NCBI GenBank assembly: GCA_900660155.1
Contig: CABFPE010000347.1
Coordinates: 211,521 to 275,520, forward strand
Origin: Hofstenia miamia
Taxonomy: Eukaryota > Xenacoelomorpha > Acoela > Hofsteniidae
Direction: 5' to 3'
Length of the DNA: 64,000 nt
This document shows, in pieces, positions 1 to 13,200 of the stretch. Within the stretch, counting starts at the first letter, position 1, and every line of letters starts with the position of its first letter. The translations under genes were made by a program, and so were the position numbers. The notes under the pieces were generated by a model that did not search any database, was not told the origin of the DNA, and saw nothing but the letters and a program-made list of their open reading frames with translations.

Positions 1-746
1 AAGTTTTTTTATTTGTATGTCGATTTCACTACGTTTGAGCTTGAAGCCCACCATTTGATATTTTTTCCAACTCTACAAATAATTTTTATTGTTTATTGAA
101 TTTACATAATAGAAATTTCGTAAATTTTCTATTTATGTGTCCAACGCCTTTAAAGTATTTAGTGCTTAAAGCCCCTTTGAAAATCCATTTGTTTTGTACA
201 TTAAAGATAATGGTTTTTCTACAAAAGCGTATAATTCTTATTTAAGAATGAATAATGGTTTTGTTTAATGTTGAATAAATGAACAATTTACAAATGATGC
301 GGCACTTGCCGCTCCACAATGTAAACCTCTCCAATAAGAAAACTAATCCGAGATGTTCATTAGTTTTACTAGTTATCTCCTAAGTTAATTGTTTTCTTAA
401 CATGTTTCATTAAATGTAACATCGGCGTTACTAGAAATAGCGATAATCAACGTTGTCGCAACAATATCCAATCATGAGATCAGGGGAATATAGTGTGATG
501 AATTCCATTTATGTGTTTAAGATCAGGTAATTTTGCCTCATAAACAAGGATGCTGATTTTGTCTTAAATTGATATTGCATCATCGTAAATAATTTTGACT
601 GCAATTTATCATGTTATAAGTTACGTTGATACAAATGTTATATTATTGTGTCATGGACTACTCCAAAAACATTGTGTATGGAATTTCTTATCACTAGATG
701 GCGAGCGATAAGAAATTATTTAAATTTAATTATACTATTTCTTCAG
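1..746. other. non-coding, AT-rich left flank
   Basis: There is no convincing open frame or repeat boundary. The sequence is AT-rich with short homopolymer runs, consistent with intergenic DNA. Confidence 0.5.
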
Positions 747-831
747 AATGGATCCTTCTCTAAAGTATCTAATTTTCTTAATAGGGTATAATACAGTGTC
801 TATTGGTTATCCGAACGGCGAAAAATGCATG
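747..831 (+). CDS. candidate short first exon, unknown gene
   Basis: A good acceptor (ctatttcttcag) is followed by A-ATG, 28 codons beginning MDPSLKYLIFLIGYN, and a strong donor (ATG then GTATGT). The hydrophobic start resembles a signal or membrane segment. The exon ends in phase 0 and does not join in frame to Mint exon 1, so it would belong to another gene whose next exon is not seen. It could equally be a chance match. Confidence 0.25.
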
Positions 832-1316
832 GTATGTGTGTCAATAATTTCTTTTCTATTGGTATCTACCACACATCTATCCTTCTCCCGTCTTTATCAA
901 CTTTTATTGGCTAGCTTGAGTATACATGAGTACTTTTTATTCCATGAACTAATGAACCATTTCACTCTTTAATCGAGAGATGACTTGTCATATAACACAT
1001 ATTTATATGTTTTAATTTGATTGATGTCTTTGTTTATTTATTAACGTTTTCTTGGTTGATTTAATACATATGGCTTCTGTTCAGTGGCGGATCCAGTAGG
1101 GGGCGATGGGGGCGATCGCCCCCCCCCCTTCAGACATTTGTTTAATGTGAAAATAATCAACACATTACAAATCGTTTTTTTCGTTGTTACAAATTTATAA
1201 AATATACGACATGTTATAAACATGCCTTGCTAATATCAATAACCGCATCATAGGAATGTAATGAGGGAGTTCTACTTGTGGTATAGTTAAGTCCATAATT
1301 ATAGGTTGTCGTCATT

Positions 1317-1445
1317 GTGGTATACATAGATATCGAAATAGAATTCGATGTCTATGGTGATATCCATAGAAATATAATACCTGTATACATAGATATCAAT
1401 ATCTATGCCTATATATATCTATGGTGGTATTTATATGTATATATT
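1317..1445. repeat. cluster of GATATC/ATAGAT inverted and direct repeats
   Basis: The stretch repeats short units around CATAGATATC and its complement GATATCTATG at least five times in both orientations (tacatagatatcg, gatatccatag, tacatagatatc, atatctatg). It lies inside the hAT element, between its left end and the transposase remnant, and could form hairpins. Confidence 0.6.
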
Positions 1446-1530
1446 TTGCGCAACATACGCAATTATAAATTAAAGATATCGAAACGTCACTACACAGTCT
1501 GATATCTGTGTATTAAATCATGAGCATAGA

Positions 1531-1869
1531 TCTGAGTTCGAAAGATGGAAATTGTTTTGGAATTTAAAAAAAGAAGAGGAGAGACCAACAAATGCTGTAG
1601 ATGCCCTTTTGGCGTGTGATTCAATGGTTTATCCTTCGTTACATACATTGCTAATTATTTGCGCTACATTGCCAACCACAGTAGCATCAGCGGAAAGATC
1701 ATTTTCAACTTTGAGGCGCCTGAAATCGTACCTGCGATCCACTATGACTGAAAATAGGCTATCTGGTCTGGCATTAATGAATGTTCACAGAGAAATACAA
1801 CTATCAATTGATACTGTTATTGATAAATTTGCAGCAAGTGGAAATAGAAGATTAGACTTCCTTATATAA
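1531..1869 (+). pseudogene. hAT transposase C-terminal (dimerisation) fragment
   Basis: The frame encodes about 105 residues with YPSLHTLLIICATLPTT, SAERSFSTLRRLKSYLRS and ENRLSGLALMNVHRE, the hAT C-terminal dimerisation motif of the type found in many aquatic invertebrate transposases. The N-terminal zinc finger and catalytic core are missing, so the piece is not functional. The frame ends at the TAA at 1867. Confidence 0.85.
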
Positions 1870-2013
1870 TTATTCTTTACGTTTGTTAAAATAGATTTTT
1901 TCATCTGTTGATGTGTTATGTGAATTAAAAATCATTTTAAAATTATATTCTTTAATAATGCGTTTAAGAGTACGTTAAATTTTTTTTAGAAAACCGCCCC
2001 CCCCCTTCAAGTA

Positions 2014-2696
2014 NNNNNNNNNNNNNNNNNNNNNNNNNNNNNNNNNNNNNNNNNNNNNNNNNNNNNNNNNNNNNNNNNNNNNNNNNNNNNNNNNNNNNNN
2101 NNNNNNNNNNNNNNNNNNNNNNNNNNNNNNNNNNNNNNNNNNNNNNNNNNNNNNNNNNNNNNNNNNNNNNNNNNNNNNNNNNNNNNNNNNNNNNNNNNNN
2201 NNNNNNNNNNNNNNNNNNNNNNNNNNNNNNNNNNNNNNNNNNNNNNNNNNNNNNNNNNNNNNNNNNNNNNNNNNNNNNNNNNNNNNNNNNNNNNNNNNNN
2301 NNNNNNNNNNNNNNNNNNNNNNNNNNNNNNNNNNNNNNNNNNNNNNNNNNNNNNNNNNNNNNNNNNNNNNNNNNNNNNNNNNNNNNNNNNNNNNNNNNNN
2401 NNNNNNNNNNNNNNNNNNNNNNNNNNNNNNNNNNNNNNNNNNNNNNNNNNNNNNNNNNNNNNNNNNNNNNNNNNNNNNNNNNNNNNNNNNNNNNNNNNNN
2501 NNNNNNNNNNNNNNNNNNNNNNNNNNNNNNNNNNNNNNNNNNNNNNNNNNNNNNNNNNNNNNNNNNNNNNNNNNNNNNNNNNNNNNNNNNNNNNNNNNNN
2601 NNNNNNNNNNNNNNNNNNNNNNNNNNNNNNNNNNNNNNNNNNNNNNNNNNNNNNNNNNNNNNNNNNNNNNNNNNNNNNNNNNNNNNNNNNNNNNNN
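2014..2696. other. assembly gap (Ns)
   Basis: There are 683 undetermined bases. The gap hides the right end of the hAT element to its left. A TA dinucleotide run sits at its right edge. Confidence 1.
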
Positions 2697-4158
2697 TTTA
2701 TATATATATTTATATATATATATATAAGAGCCGTTTTGGGTAACCATTTTCGAGATTTTTGGACCCAAAACGCCTCTTTGCAGTTCTGGGCCTTCTATCA
2801 ACTGGATTTTTGAAATTTTTTGATGGCGGTTGTTACACAGTTCACATAGATACATATTTTTTGGTAATAATTTTTTCCCGTTTTTTTAAGAAAATTAAAA
2901 TTTTGTAATTTTACAATAGCACTTGACAGTTGTAATAAAATATAATTTTTGTGCTGTAAATAGGCCTATTTTGAATCAAATAATGTTTTAGATGTTCATA
3001 TATGAAGGGTAGCGCTTCCCCATAGGCGACATTTTTTTGGAATTGAAAGAAGGTGCCATATTTCGCTGCTTCCTCTATGATACCCATGCTATTAAGCATG
3101 AAATTTGAGGTTTTTATCTGCAAGACTTCTAGGTGCATGCTAAGAACAAAAAATTTGAAGAAAAAAATATTAAAAAATTATATTTTGTTGGTAACTCAAA
3201 GCGCCTCTGAAAAAAAGCGGGAGACCAATATCGTCTCCGAGAAGACCTAAAGCGGTCGTAGCTCAGAAATTTTGATCTGTTTGGATCTTTCGTTTTAAAA
3301 TAAGGACATTTTACTTGTAAGATGTTCTTGTTTTGAACCCGCAAAAAATTCATAGAACCAATTTCTTTCATTATCCCAACTTGCTCAAAAATCCTCGTTT
3401 AGAATTGTTCTATTTTGTGAGGAAGCCAAGTGCCAACTAAAAACGGGGTTGGTAGCTGTTCATTTTTGACCATGATGTAATATAGTTTCCACCTATAACA
3501 TTTTGCATGTCATAATTTGTTCCACTCGTTAGATTTTTTTAGTATTACTTGCTTTGGTGCCGCATTAATTTGTGCTGCAAAAAACATTTAAATGAAGTTA
3601 TTATGGTTAGAGGATCAAAGTTTTAAACGAAGTTAAGCGTAATCCTAGTTGAAATCTGCACCTAAATGTCAACTTTTGCAGGCGTAATATTATGAATCAT
3701 TTTATTCCATACGCACGACACATTAAATTCTATTTACATATAACTCATAGACTTAGCAGTCGTAAATATTTGAATAATTGAATATTCTCAATTTCGCTTC
3801 ATTAATTTATTTTATAACCTTATGTTCACAAAGCTCTCACAGCATAATCAGGTAAAGCCAATAAAATTCCATCCTCATAAATTAAGTCAAAGGAATTTAT
3901 TTATCGAATAGTGAAATTTTGTTGTTTAATGTTTGGTTTTTCATCTTCCACATTAGATTTAAGCTCAAATACCCAGTAAATGTCAAATGCCGCACAAAAA
4001 GTCCATTAATTTTTTCTCACATCTATAGTTAAAAATGCTCATGCTTTATCATTATTTATATCGTTGCGCCTACACCTCTGCTAGACTTTCTCTAGAGCAC
4101 TTAAATTTACGTTTAACCTTGTATAATGTTTTTATATAATTTGTAAAAGCATTCGTTT
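2697..4158. other. non-coding, with low-copy-looking repeat-like sequence
   Basis: A (TA)n run at 2697-2726 is followed by about 650 bases with repeat-like composition (acccaaaacgcctctttg, gcggtcgtagctcag). No protein match is visible. The rest up to the first Mint exon is AT-rich and would contain the Mint promoter or an upstream intron; I see no clear core promoter. Confidence 0.4.
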
Positions 4159-4162
4159 AGAA

Positions 4163-4294
4163 ATGTCTTCTGTGGTGAGTGAGTACTTCGAACGTGACAA
4201 AGAGGGTAATCAGACTGAATTTTCGCTCAATCACGCAAGCGGGTCTTATGAACCTTCGCCTGTTTATCCTTCGGACTCATACAGAACTTGTCGG
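4163..4294 (+). CDS. APBA (X11/Mint): Mint coding exon 1
   Basis: This exon encodes residues 1-44, starting [12 protein letters not shown] and ending at a strong donor (CGG then GTATGT), phase 0. It is polar, with one cysteine near its end. An AG at 4159-4160 lies two bases before the ATG (cattcgtttag then AA-ATG), so the exon may begin there. That AG could join a 5' UTR exon or accept a spliced leader. The downstream junction with exon 2 is in phase. The exon itself has no known domain, so it is less certain than exons 4-8. Confidence 0.7.
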
Positions 4295-7200
4295 GTATGT
4301 ATGTTCAATAACGTCTTACCAAATGTCTTGTCGTTAGTTTGTAGCTTGTGTTTTAGCGGTTTGTTTATTCGGAGTAACATACAATGAAAAATATAGAGTA
4401 AAACATTGGAATTATTTGTAAATATTTGCAATTAACTAATTGGTCAATATTAATTATTGTAATTTATTGCTATAAAAACTCGCATTAATTAATTACAACC
4501 AATTGTTTCCTATTCCTCATTGGACATAAGCTAAAGCTGTATAAAGTTATTTCTAACATGTCCTTTCAACCAATTATATTTATTTACACGGATTTGAGAT
4601 CAATACATTTATATAACTAATACATATATTTGTTCTGTTCTAAGACATCGATATTTGCTTAATCTCTTAACTATTCTACTGAGATACACGCTCGTCGCCT
4701 TTGGAATTCTTAGAACTCAGTTTCGCAAAGTTAGGTGTTTTCATTTTATCGCTCTTCTATTGAAATTGAACCTATTTGTATGCTATAAGGTTTGTGTATC
4801 CCAACAAGATTTTAGGTGATTAGGTGGGACGTGAAATTTAAATTTTGGCAATCATTGCTTTAATGATGAACTCTCTATCCTACAGTCATAACATTTCAAT
4901 ATTGTTCAGCATAGTGATTAAGACAAAGTATTCCGTAATTTTTAAATCTATGTTTACTTTACGCACGTTTGGTTGCAAGCATGATAATATCAATAACTAC
5001 ATGCACACTAACGTCATGACGAAGATTTAGCATTTTGTAGGGCCCATAAATTGTTGTACATTTTCGTCTTTTAAAATGGGGAGATTCCAAACGTTTTAGT
5101 GATAAATTAATTAATCGCCACATAAACGCTTTTCATATAAAATTGTTTTGGAAGTTACTTCTAAAAATGAATCAACTCATAATATTTTCATATTTCAGTG
5201 AGAATGCTAGTTTAGTGGGCTTGTCATTTCTCATGATTTCTCTTTGATAGATGCTTAAATTTCAATATAAAATCTTATACAAATACTTTATGGAAGCTAA
5301 AACGCTTGGTACAATTCAATACACATTGGAAAGTTAAATTGCTATCTATTATGTATGATTCTATGGGATAATATTGAAACCTATTCATGCTTGATAAGCT
5401 TGACGGATCTTAATGCAGATGAATCGCTGGATTTAGACAAATAACAATATTTGGAAGACTTTTACCTATTTTTTAAAATGTGCAATTGACAGATCTAATA
5501 TTTTAAATTAGGCTTTTATGTCCTCTTAGAACTGTTTTATGATCCTCCAAGAATGTTTTATTTAGATGTTCAAATTTTAATTGGTAAACTAATTTAGATT
5601 TTTACTTAAATCGCATTACTTATATGGAAAATTTCATTCACCTGGTCCTTAATCCTTGATTTGTTTGTGTTTAAGTGAATATTAAACAAAATATTATTAT
5701 TGACTAATGGAAAATCTCTCATGCAATATTAAGTTAGTTGAAAGTTTCGTATTCAGCAACTTTCAATTAATCTAACAGTTTCTTCAAAGGAAACTATTTT
5801 CATAATATATAATTTAAGGTTTTGAGCATTTTATTAATTTATTTGTGAATTTTCAATAGGTTTTATCTGATCGATGATTTTCTTTATTAAGTAAAAACCA
5901 AATCATTGAAAATTGTATTTGGTGAATTTTTAACAGTACTGTTTTGTTAGGTTTTGCAGAAATAGCACAACATATACATTAGTGTTGAGTCAGGTCACGA
6001 TTTTTAGATCAGGTCTATCAGGTCAGGTTTAAAGAACGTAAATCGGCTCCAGGACTAAGGAGAATCAGAAAAGTTTGACAGCACCCATGTTGTTTGATGA
6101 ATATATAATCATTTTAGATTTTTACTTAGTCTAATTTAGTGTCAATATTTTGTTTTAGTGCATTCCTTTATTAAGCATGTTATATGTGTCATAGGCTGGC
6201 ATGAAAAATATATTGTCTAGTATAACAGTATGTAATTACTGCATCCTACCTATGTAAATGTTTTGTTGATCTATGATTGACTTTCAGCTAATGATAGGGT
6301 CAACCTGTTTTCTCAATAAAGACTTTATGTTAACGTATCTCTTAATTGTATTGCAGTTGGTATTTTCATCATGACATCCAAAAAAGTTTCAAAATGTTGT
6401 TACGGTTGCAAGACTGGGCTTAATTTTAAAAAATTGTTTATATAGAATAAGTTTCTGTTCTTTTAGAATATGTTACCGCCTAATACGGATGTTAGCACTG
6501 AAATACAGTTTAAATGACCATAGAAAATATTGCTTTTATAAAATCCCTTTCTCTATAAACATGCATCATTGTGTCTGATGTTTACATAATGCGGGCATTG
6601 ACTTTCTAAAGCCTGAATTCAGGTATCAGTAATCGGTTATTTCCAACATTTGCATTATGCTGCTCCTCCTTTAATATTAGATATTTTTTGTTGCCTGTTT
6701 AGATCAAGAAGATTGCATATGTCAAGAATCACTTTACCACTTATTTGCTATATTATGTGTTACGTTTCGCGATTTTAATCGAAACGTCTTTAAACATCAG
6801 AATGACAATGATATCAAATCAATGAACCTTAATAATATTATGTATTAGTATGAGAATTCTGTGCATTAATTGCCACATTTAAGTCTCAAATATTGCTGTT
6901 ATTTAGGAAGATTTGCAGCCCTTGGATTCCTCTCTACCACCAGATGGAGATCTACCTCTCTATCAATGCAGAGCATGTGGTCAAATGGTGTATGATGTGG
7001 ACGGTTGTGATTGTGAACTATCTGGATCATCAGTATGCTGCAGTGATATCGAGTGTACACAATGCAATGTCAATAATAACTCGATACCTTTGGACGATCA
7101 GCGAAAACCTGAAATATACCAAAGACTATGCGATATCAACAACCTCCAGGCAAAGGGTACGTTTCACTTCACTTATTGATATAAAATCAATGATTTCTCT

Positions 7201-10200
7201 TTCTAAGAATTAAGCCCGGTTGTCTTTACTTGTTTAAAACCTAGTTGTATTTTGAACTTTCTTAACAATTTCTTTTAAACACAATTTGTATATATGTGTT
7301 GACACCGTGTGTCTTAATGATGCATTTAATTAGCCATGTTTTTGATGGAATATCCAAACATAATTTATTCTCGTAGATAATCTTATTGAGTTGTAATTAA
7401 CATTGTCCACTTTTTATTATTTCCCTAAATCAATCCAAACCATCTGTTTAGGAGTTTATTAGATTTTCGTTGTTTTGTGCCATAATGTCTTATAAACCCA
7501 TTAAGTAAAAACATGCCTGCTGTTCAAAATTGTTTTTATCAGACACTATTTAATGTTTCCCGCTGTTTTATATGTTTATGTATGAAAATTATTATCATTT
7601 TTGTGTAAAAATATAGAATATTTTCTGCTTTTGTATTTTATAGATTTTATCCTAATTGAATTTTTATTTCGAAGATAATTATATGAAAATTTGGTTATTT
7701 TATAGACTAAAGAATTGCTAAGGTGCGACATCGAGACTTGGTTTTGTTGTTAATATTTAATGTACATTCCATCCAACATACGTTGTAGTTGTCATTTATG
7801 CGATGTGGAATTTGCGCTAGATTAACGAATGCTTTTAATATCACAAAACTTCAAATTGAAATTTACTAATTCGTTTGAAAATCCTTCAAGTGATTTTAAT
7901 TGTCTGTGTTGAATATTTGGATAGAAATCGACGGTAGCCTTCACAGAGTCTTGATGTGTGTTAACTGAAAGTTTCCAATAACAATCGATTGTTTGGACTG
8001 TTTTATATCTGTGGAATTGCTGCTTTCTCGTATACGTGCCTTTGTAACATTTAGTAACTAACCATGACGTTTTTATTGCTTTCGTAGTTCAGTGAATTCG
8101 ACATCAAGTTTCAAGCAATATTTTGATTATCTACTAATCGCATACCAATTCACTTTGCTTTCTAAATAGTTACATTGAAGTTCTGTTAAATTGGTCACTC
8201 GTAAGGGGAAGTAAAATTTTCTCATTGAGCATATACATAATATATGTTAACTACATGTAGAGATGTTAGGTAGGCAACGGCTGTCATTTAAACCAACATC
8301 CGTATGATTTTCTGTTCCGATTTTTAACAACCATGGCCGCAAACGACTAATGTTAGGTAATTGTAATGCGTGCTCTTCACGATCAAAATATTTTATAAAG
8401 TTGCAAAGTTTATCGAAGACAATCAGTTTTTTAGACTTGCAATTAAATCATAACTGCCTTCATTCGAGTCGCATGTGCTGCATACTACATTCGGTCAGAC
8501 TTAGACATACAATATCCCTCAGAAAGTGATTATCAGTAAAACATTTCTACCAAATACATCATCGTAAGAAATGAATTTTATTTCTTGTAAAATATGAAGT
8601 TTCATCAGTTCCTACAATTTATGAGATATGGTTCAAAGAAGTGTTTGAATGAACTCAGAAATATTGGTGATTTAAGTAATTGGAAAATCACATTTCAAAA
8701 TGTGCGCTAATACCATGAATACAAGGCAATAAACAACCNCTAATGTTAGGTAATTGTAATGCGTGCTCTGCGTAGTGGTCATTATACGTATTTTTCCACT
8801 TCACGATCAAAATATTTTATAAAGTTGCAAAGTTTATCGAAGACAATAAGTTTTTTAGACTTGCAATTAAATCATAACTGCCTTCATTCGAGTCGCATGT
8901 GCTGCATACTACATTCGGTCAGACTTAGACATACAATATCCCTCAGAAAATGATTATCAGTAAAACATTTCTACCAAATACATCATCGTAAGAAATGAAT
9001 TTTATTTCTTGTAAAATATGAAGTTTCATCAGTTCCTACAATTTATGAGATATGGTTCAAAGAAGTGTTTGAATGAACTCAGAAATATTGGTGATTTAAG
9101 TAATTGGAAAATCACATTTCAAAATGTGCGCTAATACCATGAATACAAGGCAATAAACAACCTTAACTGAAAATGTCGATGGTTTTGAATTTTTGCTTGA
9201 CTTGAGTGATGCTGACATTATTCCAGATTGTAATGAAAAAGGTTTATTGTTTCGTAAATGAATAGTTATTAAGCCTCAAATAATACCACCTGCAAAAATC
9301 GCTCCCTCGTATTTTTTGAACTTTTTTTTCCTGTGCCAATGTTATATTCCTGTAGATTCTATAATTACAGTGTAACGCATACCTTGTAATTAAATCCGTA
9401 CTTTTTATTGCATACAACCACATTTTGCATTCGATAAAAATCATTGTTAAAATTTGAAAATCGTCCTAAAAACTTCTAGAAATATGCTCATAGAAATATA
9501 GTTGTTAATTCAAAATTTTTCAACCGAAGAAACCATTTTTAAATCCTACCATTTTGAATTTTTGTATTGCTAGGGTCTGAGTAATTCCGGCAGGGTTTGT
9601 CGTAAGTGCAAAGTACTGTCATTTCGTTTACACTTATTTCACTATGTAGCAAAAATGTTTTTTCATTTAAGTGCCTTTTTCGGCTTTTTGATCAATTTGC
9701 TCTCGCTGAAAACAAATTTGAGATCATTTTCAAAGTAAAACCATCCTTAAAAAACAGCATATTAACAATTTATGACCTAAATTGATGATCGAGATTTGAA
9801 ATTGTATTATCATGGAGACCCCAAGATCGTCAAGTGACTTTTATAACTGTACACAAATGTCTAATAAATGGTTCTTCTTTACTTCCAGAAGTTACATGAA
9901 AGCAAAACATACTAGAGATTTTAGATATACCGTACATTAGAACAAATGTAAATAACGATTTGTAAATCTAAGACTGATATAAATGTTTATTTGTTAGTTT
10001 AACTACCAATAGATAACAATGACTTAAAGGAAAGCAGGAAATGCTGATACTAATGAACGTTATGCTTTTATAAAATCATTCTGCACAATAACCAACTTTC
10101 CAAGTGTAGTCCTGCAGCATATGAATAGGGAGCGTAGTCTTGAATAGTAGGTGGAACTGTTCATCTTGTTAATGACTAAGCAACCAACATTTTTAGCAGA

Positions 10201-13200
10201 TATTCTGCGTCCAATCAGTTTTAGAAAGTCAATGTTGTGAGGTAGAGGTGCTGAGGAAGAGCCATTATCAGGATATATTAGAACATTACTTCTTTTTTTA
10301 AATTATCAAATTAAACAAAAATGACAGTCACTATCATGCTTTACGCCCATATAAAGAATTGCGAATGGAAAGACTGTTTATCTCCACGTAGCCAGGATTC
10401 AAACATAGTATAGAACCTGGAAAACATTCTTGGGGTGTCCACTTCTTTCCAATATCCTTATAAATGCTATTTCAAAATGTAGTCTTTGTACTTCAGAATA
10501 TTACATTTTTCGCTCTATTACATGTGTAATGTATTGATTTTTCAGAATGTAATAACACAAAGTAACAAAGAATTCACACAAATCCTTACCTTCATTGTGT
10601 ACACATGAATGATGTTGTCATAGGCACAGAACATTGTTGCTACGTAGTATGCAAGGAACGCGAATTTTTCTTAATTCTGATACCCAATGTGATGTGTAAT
10701 ATCTCCCGCATGTGCTTTGCATCCCTAAGTACGTATAGAGACTTATTCTTAGGGAGACGACCGCGGGCGGAAGATATTAAGGAACACTAAAACTGTGCTA
10801 AAACTGTTCTCTATTTACAACAAATTCTCTTGCTCATATACAAATTAATATCAACATATGTACAATTTACATTTTTTTTCTGGCCGATTCAAACAACCAG
10901 CACCGATATTACAGATGCATCAAGAGCTTAATTAAGAATTCGTTGAAGTGACTAGCAAATTCCAATTCCAAATATAAGTCAAGATAATTAATCAACAAAA
11001 CAATGCTATGTATGCCTACTAAACCTTCAGATACAAATTACTCAAAAACTATTGTTTTGTCTGCAAAATGACTTTGAAACAAGTGATTCTCATTTTAAAA
11101 AGGAATGAAATTTTATGTCACTCAGTGTTATCAATATGCACTTTCATAAGCTAAGATTTTAATTATGCACGACATTTATATCAAGACAGTAATAGCAAGC
11201 AATCTAGGCCTATGCATGTGTTGCTATACGCGTAGCTGTTATTGAGTTAACTGTGCATGCTTGAATGTAAACTACAACACGGAATTAAACGTATAAAAGC
11301 ATTGCTGTATATTTAATGAAAATGTTCTTTTCATTACTGACGTCGAATCTCCGATACAACATTTTGACACCAGGCCCACCTGAAGACAAATTGTAAGTTT
11401 TAGGAAATGCCCAACTTGGCGTAGTGACAGTCATTAAATTCAAACACAAGTTGTTTATAATTAGTATCAATTGATCTACTGCCAAAATATTATTGAGCCT
11501 TTTCAATGTTTTTTTTCACTGTAGAATATCTGCATAGCTATTATATTTCCTATTCGTCTCCACTGCTTAGACACGGATTCTACATCAACACGAGATTTAG
11601 AGGCTTATATTAGTTGATCAAATTCGTGGATTTTTCTCTCAAATTTTTAGCTGTCATCCAAAAGATATTTTTTACTCATGAAAGTGCTCTATTGAGGAAA
11701 ACACATATCTCAACATTTACATCAACATCATACATAATATATAGATCACTTCATTCTTAAAAAGAACTTGACAATACACTTTATTAGCAAATGCGATCCT
11801 TCCCTCCATTCTTCATGGCCTTTTTGAGGCTCTTCACCCCTTTCCCCCTACTCTGGATTATGATGTTAAAACAAAATTTGCACTATTAGTTTAGAACAGT
11901 CAGATATTTGATCCTGCCTTACATTTAGGTTTTACGCAATCAAATTGCAAAATTTGGCGTTTTTTAAACTAAATTAAATAATAGTTTTAGCTTTTGGAAA
12001 TTATGGAATTCATTCCTATTAATCAAATATAATTTTCTTGATTACTTTACTTACTTTTCTCACACTAACAATAAGTTTTCACAAAAAAAGAATAATATGC
12101 CCCTGGTTGAATGAAAACACTATACATAAAATGAGCAGATATTTAGAAATAAAAATTTTCCCCTAGTAAAAGCCTCACTAAGAAAACTTCGCAAGATCTA
12201 GAATAACAATCAAACGTTTAATGGGAGGATGAAATCCCCTTAGGCCGAATATGGTTAAATTTGCTATTAAGTTTCTAATAAAACATTTTAGGAGTTGTTT
12301 AATATTCCATAAAAGAGTTAGTAGTGACATCATTTGAAAACTTGAGATTATTGACTACGCAGTTATCTAAGATTTGTTTTTTCCGAGTAGGAAAAGCAAC
12401 CATAGCAGTCAGATTACATTTCAATTAAGGTCTGGCATGTTTAGTTAGTTAGAATCTTTAGCAAATATGTATTTATTCGCGGGTATAAATTTGCCCACAT
12501 TTTTTACTTATAGCTACAATGTTCCTTAAGTTAGAAAAAATTGCTATTGCGCGTAAAGTTTTCGTTGTAGACTTTATTAAATCTGTAATTTTTCTCCACA
12601 ATTCAGTGCTCAGCGCTGAGTGACATAATTGGAACACTTTTCTAGCCAAGAGCAACCACCATCTGCCCATTTTCATGCTAATAATGACGTCAACTCTGTG
12701 ATTGTAAATAAACGCTATTAGTTAATACCTGTTAATCATTTCACTTTAGAAATCACATTTTTTAATATCGGTATATTTCAAGGCGAGATATATTGACTAT
12801 ATACATAGCACGAATTTTAATATGTATGAATTTAGATTTTTTCTTATGATTTATCTAATGCTCGTTTATGCATTATTTAACAATGGAATGTTAATGATGA
12901 CATTTAAGCATTTATATTACTCTCTCAATAGCAATTTAATTAATAATTAATTCTTTCCAGTTTCAGTTCTGTTTACGTTTGAATTCAAGCTTTCAGTTTT
13001 TTTGTGCATCTGAGATACACATGCCAACAAACAAAAATGTATTTTCTTAGGTCCCTGGAAATTATCATTATTATTTTAATCGGAGCGGTATTTGCCTACC
13101 CTATGAAAGTTTGTTAACAATATAAAGCAAAAATAAGTTTGTAAGAGATGCAAATAACTAAAAGCATAAAATTTGTAATCTTGATTTTGACCTCGTTTTT

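Larger units (their letters stand above)
1082..2013 (+). mobile_element. hAT transposon, left end and 3' part of transposase, cut by N gap
   Basis: The left end is CAGTGGCGGATCCAG, a typical hAT terminus, at 1082. The transposase C-terminus follows at about 1531-1869. A C-run next to CTTCA occurs near both ends of the visible piece (about 1119-1131 and 1996-2008). The right inverted repeat must lie in the N gap from 2014, so the 8-bp target duplication cannot be checked. Only the last part of the transposase is present, so this is an internally deleted copy. Confidence 0.75.

Noticed and set aside
2007-2855. Long minus-strand open frame over the first N gap
   Set aside because: The length comes from undetermined bases. 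The readable ends show no protein signature.
747-4294. Joining the 747-831 candidate exon to Mint exon 1
   Set aside because: The donor leaves in phase 0, while an exon beginning at 4161 would then read into an early stop, so the two cannot be consecutive coding exons.
5990-6060. tcaggtc repeats beside tagtgttgag as a SINE or hAT
   Set aside because: There is no tRNA-like head, no A/B box and no second end.
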